The notes under the pieces were generated by a model. The model saw nothing but the letters and a program-made list of their open reading frames with translations, was not told where the DNA came from and ran no database searches. Shown here piece after piece: positions 10,523 through 21,013 of a stretch of DNA of 64,000 bases; position 1 is the stretch's first letter, and the number at the start of each line of letters is the position of its first letter. Origin of the DNA: Meconema thalassinum. Taxonomy: Eukaryota; Arthropoda; Insecta; Orthoptera; Tettigoniidae. The DNA lies in NCBI GenBank assembly GCA_946902985.2, contig OX336388.2:296462526-296526525 (forward strand). Reading direction: 5' to 3'. Both the position numbers and the translations under genes were made by a program.

Positions 10523-11770
10523 TCATTGGTCCGTCTGGGTCCCTCCGTAGGCTGCCAGGCGATCTCGATGCACGATCTTCATCTTCGCCCTCGGGCTCCG
10601 CTGGATCCTGTAGACGACATCGTTGATCCGTTTCACGACTCGGTACGGGCCCTCCCAGGACTTCCGCAGTTTGGGTGACAGGCCTTTCTTCCGTAATGGT
10701 TTGAAGAGCCAGACCAGGTCGTCCTCGTGGAATCCGCCGACATCCGTCTGCTGGTCGTATCGGGTCTTCATTCGGTCGGTCTCGATCCGCAGTTTCCTCC
10801 TCGCGAACGCGTGCACGTCCTCCAGTTGGTCGACCAGTTCTTGACAATACTGGCTTACCGGGATCGGATCATTCCCAGGTCGGCCGAAGGCAAGATCGAC
10901 AGGTAGACGGAGCTCCCTCCCAAACATGGCCCGGGCTGGTGTGTACCCGGTAGCTTCATGCACGGCGGCGCGGTAGGCCAGGAGAAATAGTGGAAGATGT
11001 TTGTCCCAATCCCTCTGGTGCTCGCTGACGACTATTCGGAGATGGTTCTCGATGGTGCGATTGAATCGCTCTACCATCCCGTCGGACTGAGGGTGTAGCG
11101 GCGTTGTCCTTGTCTTCCGGATTCCCAGAAGCTGGCATAGGTTCTGGAACACCTGCGACTCGAAGTTCCTCCCTTGGTCGGAGTGCAGTTCCAGGGGTAC
11201 TCCGTACCGGCTGACGAATTCCTTCACCAGGGTCTCTGCAATCGTCGCGGCTTCTTGGTTAGGGAGCGCATACGCCTCCGGCCATTTGGTAAAGTATTCG
11301 CTGACGACTAATATGTAGCGGTTCCCTGCCTCGCTTAACGGGAATGGCCCAGCAACAACGATGGCCACTCTCTCCACGGGGCCGCCCACGTTGTAGGTCT
11401 TCAGTGGACCCCGTCGTCTTCGTCCTGGGCCCTTGCTGGCTGCGCAATCGTGGCACCTCTCGCAGTGGTTCTCCACGTCTGTTCGGCATCCGATCCAGTA
11501 GAACCGCTCTCTCAGCTTCTCCAGGGTCTTCTTTATCCCTAGGTGTCCACCAGATGATCCTCCATGAACTTCCTTCAGGACTTCCTCCGTCATAGCCTTT
11601 GGAACGACGACTTGTTCCCGAGATGTCTTCCCGTCGGTGCTCTCCCAGGTACGGCAGATGAGGCCATCCCTTACAATCAGCGAGTCCCACTGTGCCCAGT
11701 AGGACTTAAACTTTGGGCTGCAGTCACTCACAATGTTCCACCCGGGTCTGGGGCACAGGCCCTCTTCCAT
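10523..11770 (-). pseudogene. Gypsy integrase part of pol, out of frame, catalytic Asp lost
   Basis: 415-residue frame. An HHCC-type zinc region lies at about residues 69-110 (H.GH, then CERCHDC). The rve catalytic core covers about 125-290 with HSDQG and HPQSDGMVERFNRT, which supply the second Asp and the Glu. A GPY/F-type module is near the C-terminus (WEGPYRVV). At the position of the first catalytic Asp (the D-x-x-G-P pattern) residue 138 is Val (codon at 11357-11359), so strand transfer should be abolished. The frame overlaps the RT frame by 43 bp but in another phase. Pol of this family is normally one polyprotein, so an indel near 11730-11770 has split it. Confidence 0.9.
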
Positions 11771-14118
11771 TCGGCTATCAGTCCCCGGTCATCATCTTCT
11801 GCTTGTGCCCGCGTGAAAGATTCGCGGCTCCAGTTCCCCTGAAGTTCCACAGTAGTCCGTCGGTACTGTATCCCGGTGTTCTCCTCCCTTCGGGCACAGA
11901 AGGTGCAGTCTTCGGGGCACGGTCTTCGTGACAGGGCGTCGGCGTTAGAATGCAGTTGGCCTTTCCTGTGCTGAATCTCAAAGTTGTACTGTTGAAGCCT
12001 CTGTAACCACCGCGCGAGTTGACCCTCGGGCTGCTTGAAGTTGAGGAGCCACCGCAGGGATGCATGGTCGGTCCTGATGAGAAATTCTTGCCCGTACAGG
12101 TACTTGTGGAAGTGTTCAATGGTCTTCACGATGGCTAGCAGCTCCTTCCTGGTGACGCAGTAGTTCCTTTCTGGCTTTGACAAGGCCTTGCTGAAGTAGG
12201 CCACTACTCTCTCCTCGCCATCCACCACTTGCGACAGGATTCCCCCTATGCCAAAGTCGCTGGCATCGGTATCGACGATGAACCTTGTTCCAGGTCTGGG
12301 GTAGGCCAGAATAGGCGCGGTGCACAGAGCCTGCTTGAGTTGTTCGAAGGCACTGTGGCATTCTGCTGTCCACGTGAAGAGTTGGTCCTTCTCAGTCAGT
12401 CGATGTAAAGGTTTGGCGATGTCGGCGAATCCTCTCACGAAGCGACGGTAATAAGTGCAGAGTCCCAGGAAGCTTCGTAGTTGGGACTTGTCCTTCGGAA
12501 CTGGCCACTCCCTCACAGCTGCGGTCTTCTCCGGGGGGGGGGGGGGGGGGGGGGTGCGCACCCCTTCCTCGGAGACGATATGCCCAAGGTACTGGACCCG
12601 CTTCTGGAAGAGCTGACACTTCTTGGGGCTCAACTTCAGCTGGGCATCCCGTAGCTTCAACAAGATCTCCTTCAGGTTGCTGTAGTGCTCCTCGAAGCTT
12701 CTCCCCAGAACGATGACGTCGTCTATGTAGACCAGGCAGGTCTTCCAGTGTAGTCCCCTCAGAATGGACTCCATTAGCCTTTCGAAGGTCGCAGGGGCGT
12801 TGCACAGACCGAATGGCATGACGGTGAACTGCCAGAGCCCGCTGCCCACAGAGAACGCAGTTTTCTCGCGGTCCTTAGGGTGGACCTCCACCTGCCAGTA
12901 GCCACTCTTCAAATCCAAGGTGGAGAACCATCTCGACCCTGATATGGTGTCCAGGGTGTCGTCGATCCGGGGTAGAGGGTAGCTGTCCTTCTTCGTGACG
13001 TCATTCACCCGCCTGTAATCCACGCAGAACCTGGTGGAACCGTCCTTCTTCTTCACTAGCACGACCGGAGAACTCCAAGGACTATGTGATGGCTCGATCA
13101 CCCCTTGCTCCTTCATCCCTTCTACCATCCGGTCGACTTCGGCTTGCTTGGCGAGCGGGACACGTCTGAATGGGGCCCTAATCGGTGCGCTGTCCCCAAC
13201 GTCGATTCTGTGCTGAACCAAGCTTGTCCTGCCGAAGTCTTTGCTCCCCACGGAGAAGACGTCCTGGAATTCGCGTAGCAGGTCCTGAAGTTGGCGTGAT
13301 TGTTCCTCGTCTAAATGGTCCTGGGATCCTTGGTACAGCTTCTGTAGTTCTTCTGGCAGTGTGCGTCTTCTTCGGTTGTCCGTCTGCAGGTGTCCGTCCG
13401 TCGTATCTGTGATGCGGGCAATCCAGGTAACGGGCTCGCAGACTCCTAGGTTGGTGTCCCGGTGAACCGTAATGTCGTAGTCGTTCAGGTTGGACAGGCG
13501 GACGTACGGCCGAGACGTCGTGTTGATGACGGTCTTGGCAACTATCAATCCTTTTGTCTGGATGTCCTCATATTTTGGCTCGATGACAGCCGCCACTCCC
13601 TCAGCAGTTCCGTCGACAATTACGGCAGCGCTGACCTCCGTCCTGGCGGGAACGATGACGTCTTCTCTCAGGCTTACTCGTCGTGCGGTGATGGACTCGT
13701 ACGCAGGTTGCAAAGCAAGTTCCTCACCTCCGAAGTGCAGAGTGTTGGTACTCAGATCCAAGATGATGATGTTCTGGTCCAGGAAGTCCAGTCCGATGAT
13801 CACTTCATTTGATACGTCAGCCACAAGCACTGGATGCTTCACCGCCCGTCGACCAATGACGAACTCCAGTGATGCGCCGCCATGTACCGGTGCAGTCTCT
13901 CCAGTCGCCGTTATTAGTTGGAGGTTCCTTTGTGTGGGTTGCACTCTCCACTTCGGGATCACGGTGGGATTGACGATGGTCCTCGACGCTCCCGTGTCGA
14001 TCAGCATGGGCCAGCTCACTCCGTTGACGACTCCGTCGACCATCAGGCTGCTATTGTCCCTCCGTAACCTCGTCACACGCACTTGGACTGTCGGGGCTTG
14101 AAGACTGTCACAAGCCAA
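11728..14118 (-). pseudogene. Gypsy pol: protease, reverse transcriptase, RNase H
   Basis: The frame is open upstream to the gag overlap and is probably entered by a -1 ribosomal shift at 14148-14154; the nominal start at 14118 is a TTG and not a real initiator. Protease active site DTGAS is at residues 41-45. The RT has FCVDYRRVN, LDLKSGYWQV, MPFGLCNAPATF and the catalytic YIDD (464-467). RNase H has DTDASDFG (about 615), ELLAIV and TDHASL, followed by NADALSRRPC. An in-frame C run (G on the + strand, 12533-12554) encodes a Pro stretch between RT and RNase H. The frame ends before integrase because of a phase change, so the copy cannot make full Pol. Confidence 0.93.
12533..12554. repeat. 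22-nt G homopolymer inside pol
   Basis: An uninterrupted run of 22 G on the + strand adds a run of Pro codons after VRT in the RT to RNase H connection, where Gypsy relatives have a short acidic link. The reading frame continues through it. It is either slippage in this copy or an assembly length error. Confidence 0.9.
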
Positions 14119-14138
14119 CCTTTGCCCCCCAAGGCTGG

Positions 14139-15452
14139 CTAATACTCGTTTCCCTGGGCGGCGCCGTTTTCAGACGACTGATTTCCCGTCGGATACCCTC
14201 GGCGGCGGCGATCACCGCAGTCCTTGCTCAGGTGGCCTTTCTTACCGCAGGCCCAGCAGGTCGGTAGTCCTCTTCCAGGCCGCCTCTCCAGTTGTCTACC
14301 GGCTGTGTCGTTGCTGGTGGTGCCGCGACTATCGAAGAAACGGCTTAGCGCCTCCATCAATTCGTCGGCCAGGGGCTTGGTCTCGTTGGTTTTTACTGGT
14401 TCGTCGACGTCCACTTGACGCACTCGCGCGTGCATTCTAGATGCCTGTTTTGCCGTCTCGAACTCAAGTGCGTGGCTCAGCGCATCTGCCAGGGTCTTAT
14501 TGCGCGCGAGTCGCAGCGCCTGTTGAGTGTCCGAGTCCCGTAGCCCGTCGGTGAAGGTCTGCGTCGCAATCTGTTCCAGAAAGTCGGCCGGCGCTGTTGG
14601 ATAGGCGAGCCTTACGAGGCGTGCGATGTCCATCTCGAACTCCTGCATAGTTTCCGCGTTCTTCTGTACCCGGGTCCGGAGCTGCATCTGGTAGGCCTGC
14701 TGAAGATGGCTATCTCCATATCGGGACTCCATATGGGCGATCAGTGCAGCGTAGTCCTGGGATCCAGTCGGGATGGCCTGAAGGACGTTAAGGGCGTCGC
14801 CTCTCAGCGCTACAATGAGAGCTGTAGCCTTTTCTGTGTTGTTCCAGTTATTTATGGAACAGGCTGCCTCGAACTGACGTAAGTAGGTGCTCCACGGGAC
14901 CTTTCCGTCGAAGGTTGGGGGCGTCACTCTGCTATGTCCCGTTCCTGATATTCCCGGTGTAGCGGTGGGCGGGCGTTGGCGCTGCTCGGCAACTTCCTCT
15001 CGTAGAGCGTTGAATTCCTCTTTCACCCCCGTCAGTGGGCGTTGGCACAGCTCGGCAACTTCCACTTGTAAGGCGTCGAACTTCTTTTCCACTGCTACGA
15101 CTTCCTCACGTAGGCCCTGTTCTAATTTCCTTTGGCTCTCCTCTAATTTCGTCAGCAGACACTCTTCCAGATTTTTCTGGCCATCCAGAAATTTGGCGGT
15201 TAGGTCCTCTGCTAACTTATTTTGGCTGTCCTTCAGGTCCTCTGCTAACTTCTTCTGGCCATCCTCCATCTTCTTCTGGCCATCCTCCATCTTCTTCTGG
15301 CCATCCTCCATCTTCATCTGGCCGTTCTCCATCTTCTTCTGACCGTCTTCCATTTTGGCAATTAGGTCCTTGGTTAAATTCTTCTGGCCGTCTTCCATCT
15401 TGGCTTCCATGCCACTTAACTTTTCTAGCAATGCTGCGAATTGCTCTTCCAT
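14139..15452 (-). CDS. Gypsy Gag with CCHC zinc knuckle
   Basis: The frame is open from 15581 next to the PBS, but the first ATG is at 15452 (protein begins MEEQFAALLEKL), giving 437 residues. Residues about 10-140 are a coiled coil with tandem copies of KMEDGQK/KLAEDL, encoded by a short DNA repeat at about 15250-15350. The gag core follows (TPPTFDGKVPWSTYLRQFE, W....KA..L...L.G.A). Near the C-terminus CWACGKKGHLSKDC is a perfect CX2CX4HX4C knuckle for RNA binding. It ends with TAG at 14139-14141, just after the slippery site that leads into pol. Role: particle assembly and RNA packaging. Confidence 0.9.
   Translation of the reverse strand: MEEQFAALLEKLSGMEAKMEDGQKNLTKDLIAKMEDGQKKMENGQMKMEDGQKKMEDGQKKMEDGQKKLAEDLKDSQNKLAEDLTAKFLDGQKNLEECLLTKLEESQRKLEQGLREEVVAVEKKFDALQVEVAELCQRPLTGVKEEFNALREEVAEQRQRPPTATPGISGTGHSRVTPPTFDGKVPWSTYLRQFEAACSINNWNNTEKATALIVALRGDALNVLQAIPTGSQDYAALIAHMESRYGDSHLQQAYQMQLRTRVQKNAETMQEFEMDIARLVRLAYPTAPADFLEQIATQTFTDGLRDSDTQQALRLARNKTLADALSHALEFETAKQASRMHARVRQVDVDEPVKTNETKPLADELMEALSRFFDSRGTTSNDTAGRQLERRPGRGLPTCWACGKKGHLSKDCGDRRRRGYPTGNQSSENGAAQGNEY
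14148..14154 (-). promoter_or_regulatory. -1 ribosomal frameshift heptamer GGGAAAC
   Basis: On the - strand, in gag phase, the codons CAG GGA AAC GAG TAT TAG contain G GGA AAC, which fits the X XXY YYZ rule exactly. Pol lies in the -1 frame relative to gag and is open across the gag stop. This is the expected switch that makes a Gag-Pol fusion in the minority of translations. Confidence 0.85.
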
Positions 15453-15570
15453 TTTAGATGTTTGTCTTGTAAGGGGCATGCACTCACAGGAAAATTTAAA
15501 AAAAATGACCTGCTCGGGTTTTGAAACCAGGACCGTCAGGTGTTGTGCTTGTGCTTGAGTTCGTAATCCG

Positions 15571-15583
15571 GCTTCTGACACCA
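15571..15583 (-). promoter_or_regulatory. Gypsy primer-binding site
   Basis: On the - strand TGGTGTCAGAAGC begins 2 nt after the 5' LTR. TGG pairs with the CCA end of a tRNA, so the primer tRNA should end GCTTCTGACACCA. The tRNA species is not determined here. Confidence 0.85.
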
Positions 15584-15585
15584 GT

Positions 15586-16232
15586 TGTTACGTGCCACCC
15601 CCCTAGTGGCACTTTTGTTAACTGGATTACGGTGGGTAGGAAGCACAACACCAATTACTGCTTAAAGAAATAATTAACTTTATTGTGGCCAGAAAGATAC
15701 ACTACTCATCAGCAAATGCAAACAATTAGAACCTTACTCCAGTTTCCTCAAGTCTCTTCCTTGAGCGCTCTTGGCCCTTTCACTTGTCAACAAACCACAG
15801 AAGTTAAACCGTCTTAATGAGTACGGTGGCCTTGACAGAAACTACCTGCTCCTCTTCCTCATGTACACCGACCACAGTTACTTACGATAATCCGCTACCC
15901 GCTGTTTCGCTGTCCACAAGCTGGGGAAACAATGTCACTGGATTTCGTAACTCGCACGGCACTTCGTCACCACACTTCTGTCGCACTCGCTCACAAACAC
16001 ACACCCACAGAAAACTCGGTCCCCTCACTGTTGAAGTCGCTTATATAGCAGGCTGGTGACTCAATGAATTCTAGAATCGTCCAGGGCACACGGCTTCTCG
16101 ACATTTCCTTCACTGGTTCACTCACGAATATTCTGGATCATACCTTTGTCCTTGTAGCCCTAGGGCACAGCCCAGCCCTGGGGCAGTTGTGACTCATGCG
16201 GCGAGCGATGACACAAACTCACAGCCGTAACA
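15586..16232 (-). repeat. Right (5') LTR of Gypsy element
   Basis: 647 bp, TGTTACG to CGTAACA. The TATATAA box on the - strand is at 16041-16047 and AATAAA at 15679-15684. It lacks the SINE found in its partner LTR. Confidence 0.95.
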
Positions 16233-16515
16233 ATATTCAGTGAATTTGAAGTTGAATAAGGCTCCAATTCATCAGACGGTGGAAGCTCTAACAGGGTAAA
16301 CTACAAGCTTACGAACTCTGATTTTATGAAATTCCCGCATAATTTTGACATTGGGTTTCCAACCACCACCCGTTTAGTCTCTTTAAACACCGATATTTTT
16401 CACGAACGGAATATCAAAGTGGTATTGGATGATACGCTTCAGTTAGGCTAACTGATTACAATCAGTAAGGACATTCATATGTAGAGAAATAAATGGGTAG
16501 AAGTATGTGGCGTAG

Positions 16516-17000
16516 TCGCCTCCGTTGCTTAGTGGTTAGCGTGATTTAGCTGCCACCCCGGAGGTCCTGGGTTCGATTCCCGGGTGTGCCACGAATTTTG
16601 AAAAGTGGTATGAAGACTGGAACGGCCTCAGCCTCGGGTGGCCCAAATGAGTAGAGGGGGTTCTATTCCCTCCTCAGCCATCCTCGAAGTGGTTTTCCGT
16701 GGTTTCCCACTTCGTCTTCGGGCAAATGTCGGGATGGTTCCTACTGTAAGGCCACGGCCGCCTCCTTCCCTCTTCCTTGCCTATCCCTCCCAATCTTCCC
16801 TTCCCATCCCTCATGAGACCCTTGTTCGCTTTGCAGGTGAAGCCGCCTGGGCGAGTTGCTGATCACACCTCCCCAGTTGTATCCACCCTTTCAGATGTTC
16901 CTAGCTCCAGGACACTGCCCGTAGCAGCGGTAATGGTGGGATCCCTCGCTGAGTCCGTGAGAAAATCCAACCTGGAGGGTAAAATCGACACAAAAATAAA
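16516..17000 (+). repeat. SINE-D copy 1
   Basis: tRNA-like head with A-box-like TTAGTGGTTAGCG and B box GGTTCGATTCCCG (about 16570), then a body rich in CCTCC/CCCTTCCC and a tail with GGATCCCTCGCTGAGTCCG. Matches the reverse complement of 25446-25858. Ends are approximate; the 74- and 85-codon ORFs inside are not genes. Confidence 0.8.
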
Positions 17001-17274
17001 AGTAAGTGTCCAACAAAACAAATTTGAGTGCTAAGGGTCTACATAATAATTGGCCATAAACAGGTTTGAAACGCGTACAGCTGGATTGTACACCCTGGAT
17101 CGATCCTGATCAATACTTGTAGTATCGCAGCAGACATTCCTGGCTTCTCTTCTCAGGAATTAAACCATCCGTTATGTACAGTAAATAGTTGCAAACTTCT
17201 GCATGCGAGTAGCCTACAGATCAATAGCTGAGTTATGAAGTTAATAATTTTGAATTCGCATCAAACCTTCATAC

Positions 17275-17708
17275 GGTTTTTGGTTGGTTGGATGGTTGGT
17301 TGGTTCCTTAGTTTAGGGGATGCGACAACGCGATCATGTAGATCCGTGTACTTTGGGTGTGTGTAGAATGTGTCTGATAACCGGTGTTAATTGTGATGGC
17401 TGTATTAGTGTGTGTTATCTGTTTTTAATTCAGGTAAGGACTGCAGGCGATAATTTCAAGTAGTTCCTACTTTTGCTAACAAATGCTACCGTCCACGACA
17501 CCTAGCTGTGAACTTCGCTACTACTAGATGCCATCGCAACCAGCGCCCATGACGAACATTGGAACTAAAGAGCATTAATCAAAGCTAACGTACACATTTT
17601 GGCTTCACACAAGTGTAGTTAGAGGAAGGTTCTTTTACATGCCATACATCTATGACATGGACCGCTGGCTTTACTTCCGAAGGACGGAATACTGAGGGAT
17701 TTTTAACG
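17275..17708 (-). repeat. SINE-A copy 3, head missing
   Basis: The reverse copy starts with a TTGG-rich tail and GTTCCTTAGTTTAGGGG, runs through the palindromic body and stops at TTTTTAACG, before the tRNA-like head. Loss of the 5' end is typical of incomplete LINE-driven copying. Confidence 0.8.
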
Positions 17709-18223
17709 TGAATGGATATTGTTGGAAGAAATGAAAAAGTAAATGGAAACACTTATAGTGGGCGATGTATTGAAGATAGACATATGCTCTCGCGGACTTT
17801 TTTGTACAACTTTTCATGCTGAACAATTCTTACACTCATAGTATAGGCCTATTGATATTTTTAACGGTTTGCCCAGCGTAAGCTTAAAAATGCGCACGGA
17901 CGCTGTTTTCTTTTCGACTTTTTCACCGGAATCGTTACTGCTTGACTTCCTTTGATCAGAAATAAATTCTTTTCTACAGAAACCTTCTTCGAGATATCCT
18001 TTACAGAATGGTGAAAACCGCATCAAAATCCATCCAGTGGATCTCGAGATTACCCGTGACATCCAAGAGTCAGAGACTTTGTTTTATACTAAGTCGAGAT
18101 GTGATTGTTAAGATACATTTCCAAATTGTTGTAGAACATTTCGATGGAATTGTATAATTACATGGTCGCATTTGGTTTAATGTGCTAAGATCTACACAAA
18201 GCTGAAGAAGGCCACAACGTATT
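17709..18223. other. Unassigned sequence
   Basis: An 82-codon minus ORF (17814-18062) has no recognisable motif. I see nothing else that can be supported. Confidence 0.4.
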
Positions 18224-18235
18224 AATTAATTTCAT

Positions 18236-18569
18236 GAAATGAAAATCCACAGCCTGCTTCCAGTCTCCGACCGGGTCAGGAATGGAATGAATGAAGCCCC
18301 CATCTAGCGGCGAGGATATGGACTGTGCCGGCTGCCGAGGCATGACGCACTCCTCTGGGGCAATGATTAAATGAATGACAGATGAAATGAAATGATAGTG
18401 GAGAGTGTTGCTGGAATGAAATGTTGACAGGGAAAACCGGAGTACCCGGAGAAAAACCTGTCTGCCTCCGTTTTGTCCAGCACAGATCTCACATGGAGTG
18501 ACCGGGATTTGAACCACGGACCCAGCGGTGAGAGGCCGGCGTGCTGCCGCCTAAGCCACGGAGGCTTAC
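18236..18569 (-). repeat. SINE-B copy 1, full length
   Basis: 334 bp, flanked by the 12-bp duplication AATTAATTTCAT (18224-18235, 18570-18581). On the - strand the tRNA-like head carries TGGCTTAGGCGGCAGC and the B box GGTTCAAATCCC. The body contains CTCCGGGTACTCCGGTTTT, which looks like a conserved SINE core, and the tail ends GGCTGTGGATTTTC. Confidence 0.9.
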
Positions 18570-19003
18570 AATTAATTTCATATTAATTATAATTATTGAT
18601 TAAGGTGGAATAAGTATATTCAATACCATTTCGTTTGTACTTTAATTTCATGATCAATCTCTACGTACCCTAGGGCAGCACCGTCCAAGGTAGAGCCGCA
18701 CTGTACAGACAGTATGCATCCTCTCCCTTACCGTACGTCCTTACTTCCTCTTCACTCCGCGGTGTGGGAGTGTCCTCGTTCAAGAAACGTGTAGAGGTCA
18801 AATCGTAGGTGACGAATGTATTTTATACAGTAAAGCCTGCCTACGGGAAACGCAATCGTTCCGGATTTATTTTTCCGTTTTCACATGTTTCCGCTTTACA
18901 AAGAGTTGAGTGTTAATAAGACAAAATACTGTATTATCGCATGGGATTACTATGAAATAATAATTTAAAATATAGGTCTGTAAATAAAAATGAAAATAGG
19001 TTC

Positions 19004-19906
19004 ACATGTAGGTTATAGGACATAACGTATCACTTGGCCGGCTGATTACCTGGGAAGAGTCAGCTAATGACCTTAAAATATTTAGGAGAGGACATAACGT
19101 ACCACTTGAAGTATTTAGGGTGCATGAAACCCTAACCGCACGGCCACTTGCTCGGTATTGCTCAATCAATCCTGGTAATAAATACGTGGGCAATAACATA
19201 ACATAAATTAATATAAAATATGATAAGTTTTTGAATTCCCATCACACTTTATCCAGGCTTTGGACTGGCAAAATGTTTATAAAAATGTTGGTGTGTTTAA
19301 AATCAGCTGTGGTTAAGCTCTGGCCATTTTTCGTTTTCTTTACTTTCTTTTCTTTTTTTAAATTGTTTTTTGTAGGTTTTATATCCTATCGAATAGCAAG
19401 TTCGTCATGGGATGTTTCATTCTAAGTGAATAGCAAGTTCGCCATGTGGAGATTCATTCCAAGTTCTGCGAATATGAGAGAGCTCTCAAGCAAGATTTCA
19501 AGTTTCCATTCTCTTCATACCGCTTCATTATTCTGTCAAGCCGTTCATCATACTTGACATAGCCTATTTCTTCTTTCTCTTTGAACTTTCAATGTACAAT
19601 TCGTAGTTCATCCGAAAAGTACGCACATAAACCGCCCTTATTCGTTGTACACAACTCCATGTTACAATACCAAAATGTTTAAAGCCGCACAGTGAGATCG
19701 CCTCTGATGTTTATGTGGTAGGCCTAATGAACCTGTAACTGGAATGCCCGTCTGACATCAAGTGGTAAGTTATGTCCTAGCGTAAATATTTGGGGATTAC
19801 GGGGAAACCGTTCTTAGGTAGATAACAAGCTAGGTGGTACGTTATGTTCTCGAAAATCAAGTGGTACGTTTTGTCCATGATACGTTATCTCCGGACACCT
19901 CACATG
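19004..19906. mobile_element. Foldback-like element inside the pogo element
   Basis: The two sides are inverted (CACATGTAGG...GATAACGTATCA type). A motif close to GGACATAACGTACCACTTG occurs twice forward at the left (near 19017 and 19086) and three times reversed at the right (near 19759, 19831 and 19855). No ORF of substance. Boundaries and target duplication are not certain. Confidence 0.5.
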
Positions 19907-19914
19907 TATTACAC

Positions 19915-20679
19915 CAGGCGCGGATCTAGAGTTTGGTTTTGGGGGCGGGGGGTGTCAGAGAATCGATCTAGAGTTTGGTTTTAGGGGGGGGGGGGGTCAG
20001 AGAATCGAAATTGTTAAGAAAAATGGTATCACTAAAAACGCAATCACAAAATAACCAAACGTACAAAACCAGACCAATGTTTTTGCAAGCTTCATGGATA
20101 GAAATTTGATGCGTTTAGCGAACCAAAAATATTCGTACAAATTGCAACGGCGTGTTTTGCGACTTTTACATCGAACTTCGAGAAAAGTATCAAGGTACGT
20201 TACAGTTTCGGCAAGTCGAGTTGGTACCGACAAAGGGAGAAAGTCACAGCTCAAATTGCCAACCAAGCTTGCAATTTGGACGTCGGCAAAAATGTTTGAT
20301 GCGAAAAAAGCCCAAAATTCCTATCCGTGCATTGCTGCACATTCATCGTGACATTACTATAAACTTCGATTCGGTAATCACAAGGTTTGTTAAACAAAGT
20401 AGACGAGTTGATTTTGTTGTATAAATAATCGTTTTTATATAAGAGGTTTGAAGTTGTAAATATGTACAGTTGTAACAGAACATAATAATTCGAATAAAGA
20501 TATTTCAGTGTTGAATAAAATGAAAAATAAATAAATGAAAAAAACAGTTTTTCAGTTAAAATTCGTTAAGTTTTATTTGTCTGGTAATTGTGTTTTCGTT
20601 TTTTGAGATGCAAAAAAATAGGTCTCCGTTTGGGGGGGTCATGACCCCCGTGCCCCCCCCCCCCTTGAATCCGCGCCTG
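19915..20679. mobile_element. Non-autonomous hAT element
   Basis: 765 bp with inverted ends CAGGCGCGGAT / ATCCGCGCCTG and a perfect 8-bp target duplication TATTACAC (19907-19914, 20680-20687), the hAT hallmark. The left end holds a tandem duplication of about 43 bp (GATCTAGAGTTTGG... twice), and both ends have long G or C runs. No transposase motif; the overlapping ORFs of 85-90 codons are unrecognised. Confidence 0.9.
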
Positions 20680-20689
20680 TATTACACCG

Positions 20690-21013
20690 TATTTTCAACT
20701 TACGAAAAAAAAAGGCAGTTTCTCTGCTCGTTTCTTGTTTCCACATGTCTTTCAAAGTGCATTGTTGCGACTTCTTTACAAGAGAACGTTGTATGATGTC
20801 CTTTGCATCCTGCATTAACTCCAGGAGTTCTGGAACATTCTTGGAAGCTGCAAATTCCTGAAAGTCACTCACAACAGACAGTGCTGTGGGTGTTTTCAGC
20901 TCCCATTCGTTGCCTTTGTCTTTGTTGTCGTCCATTTCTTCCATGATTTCGCACCTGCTGTTTTCGGCAGCAATATCAACTGCACTTTGAATGTTATCAG
21001 TCGTTAATGTTTC
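20690..21013 (-). pseudogene. C-terminal remnant of pogo/Tigger transposase
   Basis: The - strand frame is open from a TAG at 21014-21016 down to the hAT boundary. It contains LTTDNIQSAVDIA, an acidic stretch, a helix region (VVSDFQEFAAS...VPELLELMQDAKDIIQ) and a terminal QCTLKDMWK. The latter resembles the C-terminal tail of pogo-like transposases, which end with a QTTLxxF-like motif. The HTH DNA-binding domains and DDE core are absent. Frame context agrees with the inverted ends of the surrounding element. Confidence 0.6.

Larger units (their letters stand above)
9612..16232 (-). mobile_element. Gypsy-type LTR retrotransposon, nearly complete, minus strand
   Basis: Two LTRs (9612-10486 and 15586-16232) begin TGTTACG and end CGTAACA in + strand reading, with a 4-bp target duplication ATAT (9608-9611, 16233-16236). 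In - strand order: LTR, PBS, gag with zinc knuckle, -1 frameshift site, protease, reverse transcriptase, RNase H, integrase, PPT, LTR. Integrase after RNase H is Ty3/Gypsy order. No env-like ORF is present. The LTRs are very similar apart from one SINE insertion and a deletion of roughly 30 bp, so insertion was fairly recent. The copy is defective: pol is frameshifted, the integrase lacks a catalytic Asp, and a G homopolymer interrupts the RT/RNase H region. Confidence 0.95.

Noticed and set aside
10473..15558. Many + and - ORFs of 60-203 codons inside the Gypsy element
   Set aside because: Shadows of gag and pol in other frames.
10041..16059. Identical 80-codon + strand ORFs at 10041-10283 and 15817-16059
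   Set aside because: They are the same stretch of the two Gypsy LTRs, on the strand opposite to the element genes.
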